A stretch of DNA of 64,000 nt from Lactobacillus kullabergensis (GTDB lineage Bacteria; Bacillota; Bacilli; Lactobacillales; Lactobacillaceae): positions 758,817 through 822,816 of the forward strand of contig NZ_KQ033871.1 of NCBI RefSeq assembly GCF_000967195.1, in the 5' to 3' direction. Each line of letters begins with the position of its first letter. Within the stretch, counting starts at the first letter, position 1. Positions 45,001 to 53,100 of the stretch are shown one piece after another. The notes beneath the pieces were generated by a model. The model worked only from the letters and a program-made list of their open reading frames with translations, ran no database searches and was not told the origin of the DNA. The translations under genes and the position numbers were made by a program.

Positions 45001-46192
45001 GAAGAAAATTGATAATAACAAAGTAAAGCATGAGAATGGTGATAATTATACTGACGATGAAAAAGCTGTGATTAAGACTGAAATCGACCGCATTTTAGCT
45101 GATGCTCAGGAAAAGATTAATCAAAATAATACTCTAACTGATATTGACGGCAAGCGTGACGATGGTATTGAGACGATTAATAAGGCTTCATCGGATTCAA
45201 CTGTCATTGATAAAATTATTAAAGATAGTGCCAACAGCAATAATAATGGCAATAATGATAATTCCAATTCCAATGGTAATGGCAGTGTTTCATCTATTCC
45301 TACTAACCCTGCTGACCCAGCTAAGCAACCAACTACTGATAAAGAAAATGGAACAAATGGAACTCCAAATGATTTAGGTGAAAGCACTAATGTGACTTTA
45401 ATGCACAATGCTTATCTTTATGACGAAGATGGTAAACGCGCAAACAAGGTTACTTTAGGAGCTGGCTCTACAATTACCACTTATGGTACCAAGACAATTA
45501 ATGGTAAAGAATACTACATTCTAGTTGATCAAGGTGCCAACAATAAGAAATATTATGTTGCTGCAACAAATGGTCAAGCTACTGCCCAAAAAGTTAAGCA
45601 TAATTCTTATGTATATAATCAAGTGGGCAAGAGAGTTAAGAAGTCTGGAGTGTTCAAGAAAGGTAAAACAGTTAACACTTACGGCGCAGCAGTCAAAATT
45701 CGCGGTAAGAAATACTTTACTATTGGTAAAAACCGCTATATCAAAGCTGCTAACGTTGCACCAGTCACGGCAGCCCAAACTGCTAAGGAAGAAGTGACAG
45801 CAACAAGTAGCAATACTAGTACTCCAGCAACTACCACTGTAGTTAAAAAGTTAATGCACAATGCTTATCTCTATGATGAAAACGGCCAACGTGCCAACAA
45901 GTTAATCATTAATTCCGGTTCAGAAATAGAAACTATTGGCAAAAAGACGGTTAAGGGCAAAACATATTATGCCTTAGCAGATGGTCTACTGATAGATAGT
46001 GGTAATGTTGACGCTAAGAAATTAAAGCTGAAACATAATGCTTATATCTATAGCAAGTATGGTCATCGTTTAGGTAAAAAAGTTTTGAAGAAACATAAAG
46101 TTGTAAAAACTTATGGTAATCCAGTTAAAATCGGTCATAAGAAATTTTATGTTGTAGCTAGTGGTAAATATGTGAAGAAGGCAAACTTTTAG
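36044..46192 (+). CDS. Giant surface protein 3: same architecture, 3382 residues
   Basis: A sister of giant protein 2 by colinear repeats and a nearly shared signal-peptide coding sequence. The FSIRK signal is followed by a linker with TFSGLSSFL at 100-108, richer in S, Q and T than in the paralogues. The beta-helix adhesive region is at about 189-636 (YDGGNFNILP, MGDYSGTLV, LPPFHVLTV), the beta-rich domain at about 699-882 and the helical repeats at about 885-3100. The segment before the anchor is degenerate: the FGDD helix seen in proteins 1 and 2 is replaced by unrelated residues around YFGDSAWIY. Four SLAP repeats occupy about 3116-3382. GAGGAAGGA precedes the ATG. An N/S/G-rich spacer directly precedes the anchor. 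No LPXTG or C-terminal membrane helix is present. Confidence 0.9.
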   Translation: MLGKNNNKERIRKMEMQAKQDHFSIRKLTIGAASVLLGFTFFGLNNQTVKADTVDPANEEVNSQKNENETTKTEQTGDTAKTATTEKQSSQDNTKHDLSTFSGLSSFLRDSGSDSKASHSLSTGQKKLEKTTSEPTNSSEQQSSQDQQANDVSSPKGDTTKPVDSTAAVANDSNAAENTEINTRDASLAQVHNFTELIAAFQNESISEIDVMNDITDGPENGSQAFYFYGRKMLIKSAGNGNTRFKVDLKGNHLQLNSGSTQDLDITYDNLDLWSADIWGVIMTDDYNKDGHFSKVTFNNVNFHGSQMVHCGNNTKIYFTGTNYGEVTHTPYPGITISSGDVQQLFEFTGSNNSIDFSGTFTGKTVGGNVLEMAGSNNVVNIAKDAKVTLAPRIYVPNNNLGSNAAEHTGLPLAIAMLGNNEAVNVDGELNIITGSDHYSGTNDNDQSSAILINDGNSVFNINSDAKVNITTNGDIANNWGNRNLIYDGGNFNILPGGSLNINGSNMGDYSGTLVLIKGTANIENGGFNIVLGKLGPNGRYVDGGNGQILLVDVQGGKLFVNNPTSLILNVQGNTNPATSIIGTMPITLTNVRQQFDLSSTQTGVGKVTLPPFHVLTVRKTDNTIAVDNIELLNGQEKLTADKLAEIKAQAAKAHISFDKLPADVQNSLADGIKNGWTYDQIFSDIIQKAFNNSNNFGYNNISFIPANPSGFLDIDPGKVQITRNSDGSQTISGEPGSVINYNSTVDGPDSDPENLKNPFSLILPVATKAYIMANLIDSMGVKTAWTPKDQNGKNLIDNPYSQTRDTTRDSSNSSLNPLPTEFAAIVNDDGSFSFTIPADQTIKFDKGYSVELTPDANFVSYDPSSVAAGRRPIIKNLDILTLSDAQDQAAKAITDAISDAKIHRPNNLSEAQVKDFNEQLDKVASAASKTVDTNNEKTSVYASSANTLTEVNNRKNAALDAIKNIVSQAQNSSTIESSRDSAITNLNNEAILQSKRFPTMIDAINAARDKAINTVKAFQTDKGISEAEKNGINAIDQAAYGYKQSIEIDLKQKIDQVYVDTYKLANDPNLSKEEKDEVLKLTSRLSRAQAIAQPEGDIEKDLDQVSVDGHQKEAQGIIDQVNKTIQALKDLQAVAQNEIKNHADKTAEIKDSYNQAVHNIITGDDPDGSKGKESIKEINADQEASKINAAAAAAKKRVQNSGISLNQQTPLLDAIDQATEVATAKPGSSKYDEQKSIYGTSNNTAIKQREAAAQTIFDQNAAKAEILGYASANENSLGISSNSDIEKTVNDGLTNIDQASDSAAVSTTEESTKRSILRQLSKIKLAKAESDIETQLRSLPGLSANDIDDSVAAAQKLLNNLTTPLGYNQRIDQADSLTAIDSARNDGINALNNLLASAKAKGERNNSLADAIKQIRQAQTKANNQIDQTSNLTDEQKKAYHDQISKVVNDSIDTLNKVDSSKIAETVTNAKNSIDNIVSDAQGTANKEVEEARTNAAQDIDTAVNDAKAKIESIDDSQLSPSNKKYYEDQIDQDAQAAKAKIASSQNVSDITSAKQEGQNNILKVLGAAQITATKAQAISKLQQAKANAKNTLANSHLDPAIVQAKQDQIDAGYDQAIQAITNDHTVTDINTDAQTGIDAINSVINSLSPDLEAQALEQQRQTAIGKLKDARDSASSQITNDPNLGVTEKNDYYNQITNAFNQAQTAIQGANKDDIDAALTKGKNDLANIQTAANLQSAKDQALAALMDERNKVKEQIGNMDQITSANKADLRAKVDAIYNIGVNGINNKTTTTNGQLNEIVQSGKSLIDNVISDVNVNKILNKQKLDDYAQKAIDRINNSSDITNDAKNTTISNITSARDNAKSAVDSTDAISDANTAEKKGESDIDAAEATGNGFNTSKTDIKNSIANAASSANNRLSDIFSKLSTDQRNEVKDKFNDAINQLGTIPTDANSKIDAATNKEQLTGIYQDALNKINNIESAAKLASDKVVATDLIKNTAYAARAKLNDSRDQNAVFAVADLGIKDIGAANDSATVEKIKNNTLQGISNVVANASKSDAEDIRKQRDQAIKELDKALGKDSTDTGVLPEINGLSDLTSDQLAKFKQQAQDAYDHAVANVSGALLENIDTEKNTGLSNIYQALADAKLQAAKNKAKSALDDKAQTSIDGDAKDKSTIESERDKAKDNIDKAQNQDDVQKAQDEGNKAIEAIVDTANDENITNAKTSAKNDFDNSTNKLQQQIDQDLADKKLGQDQYNDLKNKIDQIRQSGETRINSATTQDQLADVKGQNNADLNKVNNEIVKAESVNNALTKLQDAVNKANEAADKIAKDNPSLADQMRDRIKSERDKAAQNIQAAQNNSTDANSAMNQAAQAGNDAITGLTQRFEEKNKQINTLKEYAEAAKAKLPSSGLDPNEINQNEAAINDAMQKAVSDLYSADDNADLGQVEKAGEAAIDQAGIPANLLSEKNKQIAAIDKYVKDKGSISQVASDLTDQQKADLQDQLNQLVQKTKDEISKVALPSSPTTTDLENAKQKLQNIEKGLDSEGHPINLGETGINQLYQTAQDKEKIYQIKQNAINNLLEQKAEADKKLEDSGLVNSDLQKQKQKIQDIYDQNKAKINAVPTIDKNGNERSTDDVKKDVDQIVNNATQGYSDSDSGSHVPGFADVEKDTDLAAAKAKAEDILQRKYATTHNIIGLSQLTAAQKKALNKIVDDLYANEKASIEQQTDINKIPTDENQIGTKLTNTYQNTSEWFDYNQANALKGAGNEITGLEAGYNGLTEEQKANSDYQRNIQAIREAIDAIKHSTNIGSTTQSYSKGINAYNELMAKEQVNDMFNKAKDTLNDIDSLLPQDRDHFKNRLDGIHGSINTVLTQDAQADASYENIANQMNHDIDMTRQAIDQLMQQALYTVKSSANRDIEAEYKGAVAQNQKYFGDSAWIYATNSEHDKYKYISGNSYDEVSNNRLTGIREIAKAAVSDAATNAKKKIDNNKVKHENGDNYTDDEKAVIKTEIDRILADAQEKINQNNTLTDIDGKRDDGIETINKASSDSTVIDKIIKDSANSNNNGNNDNSNSNGNGSVSSIPTNPADPAKQPTTDKENGTNGTPNDLGESTNVTLMHNAYLYDEDGKRANKVTLGAGSTITTYGTKTINGKEYYILVDQGANNKKYYVAATNGQATAQKVKHNSYVYNQVGKRVKKSGVFKKGKTVNTYGAAVKIRGKKYFTIGKNRYIKAANVAPVTAAQTAKEEVTATSSNTSTPATTTVVKKLMHNAYLYDENGQRANKLIINSGSEIETIGKKTVKGKTYYALADGLLIDSGNVDAKKLKLKHNAYIYSKYGHRLGKKVLKKHKVVKTYGNPVKIGHKKFYVVASGKYVKKANF

Positions 46193-46230
46193 GCAATTAA
46201 TCTTTAAGATTGACTAGTTGCTAAAACCAC

Positions 46231-46268
46231 AAAATACCCCAAATTTAAGGTAAATTTGGGGTATTTTT
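46231..46268 (+). terminator. Terminator of giant gene 3
   Basis: A perfect 17-base-pair stem (46231-46247 with 46251-46267) with a three-base loop, ending in T residues. Confidence 0.92.
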
Positions 46269-46705
46269 GCGTCTGGACTTTTTATTAAAACACTATTCTT
46301 AATTACTGCTAAAAATAGGTTTGCTGCTTTAAGCTGCTAGTTGCTTTAACATAAATAATTGGATATTACAGCGCTTTGCTTTCTGGTCGTAATTCCAGAC
46401 GAGTAATTTTAGTTTAATAGCAGGAAAAGTAAATGAATAGCCACTGAAATTTTAAAAGAAAGTCTTAGCTATTAAGTATGTGGCTGTTTATTTGCTATAG
46501 TTTTAATGCCGGCAAAATGATCATAACAAAAGAAGTTACATTTCTAGACTAAAATTAGCACTTCCAGGGTTAGAACCAAGCAAAAATTATTTTGATGACC
46601 AGTCAGAGTAGAAATTAAAGGTCATCATTTCATGTCTGTTAACGAAGTGATCAAGTCGCAAAATCACCTATTTAAAGAAGTTATTTCAGTTTATTTAAAT
46701 GATAT
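46269..46705. other. Unexplained ~440-bp segment between two look-alike terminators
   Basis: This stretch is less AT-rich than the other gaps of the cluster. It has a small hairpin (TCTGG/CCAGA near 46380-46402) and only short frames without ribosome-binding sites, such as one from ATG 46632 that runs through the next terminator. It could be a decayed gene or an untranslated RNA, but I recognise nothing. Confidence 0.4.
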
Positions 46706-46741
46706 TACTCCCAAATTTTGGCTAGATTTGGGAGTATTTTT
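46706..46741 (+). terminator. Second terminator-like hairpin, similar to that of gene 3
   Basis: TACTCCCAAAT (46706-46716) pairs perfectly with ATTTGGGAGTA (46726-46736), followed by a T run. It shares the CCCAAAT core with the hairpin at 46231 and may be a diverged copy. Confidence 0.75.
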
Positions 46742-47062
46742 GTGGGCAAAAATTTACTACTAATTTAAATAACATAGTTAAAAATAATAAATAAATAAGT
46801 TATAACCAAAAATAATTTGTATGTGTTATTTAATATACGAAAACATACTAGATAAATTTGTATCACAAATGTAATAAAAAACATTTTTAAACTAATTTGC
46901 AAAATAGTTTTTCCTTTAATCACTTTTAGTTATTTTTATTTAATTGGCTTAAATAGCAGTAAAATAGTAACTTATAAAAATAATAAAGTTATTTTTAATC
47001 AGAATTAACATTTTTAAAAATAACAGTTATTTATAGCTTAACACCTATTGCTAAATACTATA
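46742..47062. other. AT-rich upstream region of giant gene 4
   Basis: About 320 bases of A/T-dominated sequence with several TTATTTTT tracts just before the promoter. No gene or RNA is recognised. Confidence 0.5.
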
Positions 47063-47091
47063 TTGACAATTAATAACGATAGTTATAAAAT
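47063..47091 (+). promoter_or_regulatory. Promoter of giant gene 4
   Basis: TTGACA (47063-47068), a 17-base spacer and TAAAAT (47086-47091), preceded by AATACTATA as at gene 2. Confidence 0.87.
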
Positions 47092-47127
47092 TCAAAATGT
47101 ATTTTTAATTTCAAGGAAGGACAACTT

Positions 47128-50100
47128 ATGTTAGGCAAAAATAACTTTAAAGAACGCTTAAGAAAAATGGAAATGCAACAAAAGCAAGACCGCTTTTCAA
47201 TTCGCAAATTGACAATCGGTGCTGCTTCTGTTTTGTTAGGATTCACTTTTCTGGGTTTAGGCAGTCAAACGGTTAAAGCCGATACTGAGCCATCAACTCA
47301 ACAAGTCGATAGTAAAACTGAAACCAAATCATCCGAGTCTGATTTGAGTAAAGCTGCATCAGAAAATAAGAAAGCTGATTCTCAATCAACTCAAAATGAT
47401 AGACAAACCCAAAAGACCGAAAAAGAGCCAAAATTATCTACCTTTTCAGGCTTATCTTCATTTTTGAAGAGTAGTGATGAAGACTCGAAATCTGTCAGCA
47501 AGACAAAAACCACAAAAGAGCAGACAAAGAAAGATAGTAAAGAATCCGATCAATCTACTGCTGTTAAGCAGCCAGATACTGAGGCAAATGATGCAAATGC
47601 AGTCACACCGGGAAAAACTGATTCAACTGGTAAAGACACTAACACTGATATTACCTCAGGAGACAACACAGCCAGTGATGGCAAATTGCCAGAAGATTCA
47701 CAGGCAAATGTGATTAAGCCGGGTGATGATACTAGCAATAATGATGAGCAAAATAACAGCACGGATAAAATTGCGCCTGCTAAAAATAAAAATCCATTAG
47801 TCAAGGATGCTGGCGATGGTTTTTCTTATCAGGTTTATAACTGGAAAGATTTTCAAGATGCGCTTAACAATATAAATATCACTGAAATTATTTTAATGAA
47901 TGATGTTAGCGCAAATCCTAATAATGGTAATAATAATTTTGATGTTCCAGGGCGTACTCTTTTAATTAGATCAAACGGAAATGCCAAATATAAACTTGAT
48001 TTCACTGGTTATTCACCTAAACAAACCAGTCGTACAAATGCAGATGTTACTTATCAAAGTCTTAGTATGCGCAGTGGGGACTATTATGGTGTTTGGAATA
48101 CCGATAATGTAAATGGTAATTATCATGCCAATATCATGTTTAAGGACTGCTCGTTTGAAGGGTCGCAATTAATCTATGCTGGTAGCAATACTCATATCTT
48201 TTTTACCGGAAATAATGATGTTCATACCGCAAAATGGCCCAACCATAGTGATCAACAAATGTTTGAGTTTACTGGTGGTAAGGAAAATGACAGCATAGAA
48301 TTCTTGGATGGTGAATTTGTCGGTTCAACGTACGGTGGCACTATAATCGAAATGAAGAGTAAGACTAACACTGTTAAAATTAACAGAGGTGCAACCGTAA
48401 CACTTAATCCCGTGCAAGACTTTGATGAAAACAGAAGCACTGGTGAGGGGGGCAAACCTTTTAGCGCCATTTACATGGAAAGCGGCGGAATTGTTCAAGT
48501 TGGTGGCGTCTTGAATATTAATATTGGCCTAAATAAAGTGAGACCTTATAAGGGCACAAGAGATGCCGGTAAAGCCAGGGCTGTTTATTTAAAAGATTCG
48601 GGTTCAACATTTAACATTTTACAGAATGGCCAAGTCAATATTAATACGAATGGTAATATTACTGATGCTGCTTCAGGAAATCTATTTTATGATAACGGTA
48701 ATTTGAACATTAGTCCTAATGGCGAATTAAATATTCTGGGTAGTAACATGGGTGATTACTCAGGCACACTAGTTTATGTTACTGGCTCTGCTGATGTTGA
48801 AAATGGTGCCTTTAATATCAGATTAGGCGATGATCCAGGCACAGGAGCTATTAAACTACTTGATGTTCAAGGTGGAACTTTAAAAATTAACAACCCGACA
48901 TCATTTATTTTGGATTCTCATAATAATAAAAACACTGCAACCAGCATTATTGGCAATAACAAGATCACAATTACTAATGTTCGCCAGCAGCTGCAAACTA
49001 ACTCTGGCAGCAGATTCACATTGCCGCCTTTGCATGTTTTACAACTGCAGAAATCAGCGAAGGGTATTTCTGTAAATACTATCGAAATGCTTGATGGCAA
49101 TAAGACTTTGACTCAAGAGCAGTTAGATGAAATTAAGAACGATCCTGCCATTAAAGATATTATTAACGACAGAAAATTTGGTTCTTTCTTAACTGCTGCT
49201 GAAGCTGCTGTTAAGAATCTAGAATCTAATAGATTAGATGATATTATCAAAAATGCTTTAGAAAATGCTCTCAGCAGTTCAGATTCTGACAGCTATAATA
49301 ACGTGACCTTTGTTCCTGCTAACCCAAGTGGATTTTTGGATATTGATGATGATAATTTACAAGTTATCAAGAATAACGATGGTTCTAGGACTATCAAAGG
49401 CAAAGTTAAGAACTACACCGAAGCAGAAGATGGTCCAAGTAATGATAATGCCTTTTATAAGTACTTCCCCAAGGGTACTAAGGGTTATGTAATTATTAGA
49501 TACATTAGCAGCAATGCTAAATATAACCAGGTTATTCAGGAAGATAAAAATCTGAAGCCTTATGCCAATACTAATGATACATACCGTGGCAATATTATTG
49601 ACCGGGTTCCGGAACTGCCTAAGGTCTTTACTTCCGCAATTAACCCAGACGGTACTTTTGCAGTAACAATACCTGCTGATATTACCCTAAATATGAATAA
49701 GGGTGATAAAGTTGAAATAACACCTAACGCCAATTTCGTTGAATACAGTCCAGAAGTTGTCGCAGTAGGTTCTCGTCCGATAGTTAAGAGTATAGATATC
49801 CTTACTTTATCAGAAGCTCAAGACGACGCTGCTACTACGATCAGAAACGCGATAAAAGATGCCGAAAGCAAGAAGCCAACTAACTTAAAAGAAAGTCAAT
49901 CACAGGCCTTTGAAGATGAGCTGGCTAAAGCATTGGCAATGGCAGATTCAGTCACTGAATCTAATAAAGACACAACAGTGTATGGTGCAGATACAATTGC
50001 TGAAGTCAACAGACGTAGAGGAGCGGCTCTTGATCTTGTGAATAAAGCTTTGCAAATTGCTAATGAAGAATCAGCAGAGCAAGATAAATTAGCTTCAGCC

Positions 50101-53100
50101 AAAGAAGCTGCTAAACAAGCACTTGAAAATGAACTTAATGGTAACGGTACTTCTGGGATGCCGGGTGTAGTTAACCAAATTGCTGATTTAGCAAACAGTG
50201 GTTTAACTCAGGACAACGTTAAGATATATCAAGATCAGGCTCAAAAAGCATACGATGCCGCAAAGAAAGCTATTGATGACTGTGAAAGTTTTGATGAAAT
50301 CACTAAAGCGCAAGCTAAGGGTGTAGCAGACATTGATCAAGCTTTGACAGATGCTAAAACACAACAACTTATTGATAAAGCTGCAAGTGACTTAAAGACT
50401 GCTAAAGAAGACGCTTTGGACGAATTAGCAGCTGAAAAGGCAACTGTTGAAGATAACATCGCTAATTTAAAGAATATCAGTACTGAAGCTAAAACTGCAT
50501 TTAATAAGGAAGTTGAAGCTTACTATCAAGACGCTGTTGACAAAGTTAATAACCCGTCACCAGCAAGCGTTGAACAAGTAGACATTGAGAAGAACACTGG
50601 GATTATAAACATTAACAGTGTTTGGAACAAAGCTGCAGCACTGGGTAAGGAAATTGTTTTTGACCAGAAAAAACTTGATGAATACGCCCAAGCTGCAGCA
50701 GACCGCATCAATAAGACGGACATGTCTGATGAAGACAAGCAAAAAGCAGTAACCGATATTAACAAGGCGCGTGATGAGGCCAAGATAAATGTGGGCAAAC
50801 AATTAACGGCTGAAGATGCAGATAAGGCAGAAGATGATGGCGAAAAGGCGATAAAAGCAGTTGAAGACAACGCAAATGCAGCCAACATTGAAGCTATTAA
50901 AACTTCTAACATTGCTAACGTTAACGCTGCTGCTGATAGCGCAATTGACCGTGTGAATAAAGCTTATAATAGTTTGACAGAAGCTGGTCAGCAGGAAAAA
51001 GCTGCTGCCGATAAAGCGGCTGCAATTTTAGCTATTAATCAGGCTAAAGCCGCAGCCACCGAAACGATTAACGCTGCTACAACCAAAGATGCAATCATCA
51101 ATGCCTTTAATGCTGCTAAAAACAAGTTTGACAATGCGGCAACTACAGCTGAAGTTGCTTTTGCCAAAATAGCAGCTATTGATGCTGTCAAGAAAGCAGC
51201 TGAAACTGTCAAGCCGAATTTAAGTGCAGCTGATCAACAGACAGTTGATGGTATCGTAGCAACAGCTAATAGCGATTTCCAAAAAGCGACAACAGTCGAC
51301 AAGGTCAACAGCATTAAAGATCAGGCAATTAAAGATATTGCTAATGTTAAAACTACTGCTGATGTAGTTAAGGAAGCCGAAATCAAGGCTAACAAGGATA
51401 CTCAAACTGCTAATATTGATACGGCAGCCACAGCAGCCAAGAAACGGATAACTGATGCTTACAATAAGTTGTCACAGGCTAACCAAACTAGTTACCAAGA
51501 ATCGTTACAGAAAGCTTTAGATGATATTGACCAAGCTGCAAAAGCTGCTAAAAATAATATTCAGAGTGCCCAAAATGTGGCAGACATTATAACTGCAGCA
51601 GAAAAAGGCACACAAGCAATTGCTGCTATTGAGACTAAGACAGAAGTAACATTTGCCCAAGCCGATGCTAAAGAAACAATTGCAAATGAAGCTGCTAAGG
51701 TTAAGCCGAATTTAAGTGCAGCTGATCAACAAACAGTTGATGGCATTGTGACTACAGCTAATGGCAAAATTGATGCGGCTACAGATATTCCAACAATTAA
51801 TAATATTAAAAATCAGGCGATCAAAGATATTGATCAGGTCAAAACCACCGCTGATTCAAATTCAAAGGAAAAAGTTGAAAAGGCAAAAGAGCTGAATAGG
51901 ACTAGTATTGATGATGCAGCTAAAGCAGCGGTTGCTCGCGTTGAGGCAGCTTATAAGAACTTAACACCTGCTGAACAGTCGGCTAATAAAGCTGCTTTTG
52001 ACCAAGCTGTTACCGCCATTAAGAATGCCCAAACTACAGCTGAAGCCAAGATTGCAGCTGCGACTACTGAAACTGAAGTTGCTGCCGCAGCTAGTGAAGG
52101 TACAACAAACATTAATAAGCTGGCAGATGCAGCTGAATTAAACTTTGTCAAGATTACTGCTAACGACGCAGTACAAGCTGAAGCTGGAAAGGTAAAACCC
52201 AACCTCAAAGAAACAGCTGATCAAAATAAAGTAGATGAAATTGTTGACCAAGCTAAAGCCGACATTGGTGCTGCTGAGACCGTTGATAACGTAAACAGAA
52301 TAAAAGAGAATGCAATCAAGGCAATTGACAACGTCAAAAGTAATGCAGAGCAAACAATTCAAAAAGCACAAGAATTAAGCAAGGCAAGTGTTGATGCCCA
52401 AGCAGATGCCGCTAAGAAGCGGGTCAAAGATGCTTATGATAAGCTCACAGCTGATGAGCAAAAGACGACCGCAGTTCAAACTGCTTATAACGCAGCTAAT
52501 AATGCCATTGATAAAGCTAAGACTGTAGCAGAGACTGCAATAGCTGCTGCACAAACTAATTCAGAAATTACGACAGCTGTTGATAATGCTAATAAAGCCT
52601 TTACACAAGCAGCTTCTGACGCCGAATTGGCCTTTGCCAAGGTGGCTGCGATGGATGCAGTTCAGAGTGAAGCGGACAAAGTCAAGCAAGGCTTAAAGCA
52701 AACAGTTGATCTTAATAAAGTAGATAGTATAGTAACCCAGGCTCAAACTGATTTGAACAATGCTGATAGTGTTACCAAAGTTGACTTCATTAGAGACCAG
52801 GCAATTAAAGACATTGATAATGTTAAAGCTACAGCTGATGCAGCAATTGACAATTCCCAAACAGTTAATAAAGCTAATATTGATAAAGCTGCAGCTGATG
52901 CAACTCAACGCGTTCAGAATGCTTATAACCAGTTAAGTGCACCTGAAAAAGAGCAGGCTAAGTCAGAATATAATAAAGCTCTCAGCGATATTAATGACGC
53001 AAAGAATACTGCGGATGCGGCAATTCAAGCTGCAAAGACAGTAGATGATGCTACCAGTGCCGCTACAACAGGAATTTCTGCAGTTAATGATATTGCCAAC

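Noticed and set aside
46632-46763. A 43-codon frame in the gap before giant gene 4
   Set aside because: No ribosome-binding site, and it reads through a terminator hairpin.
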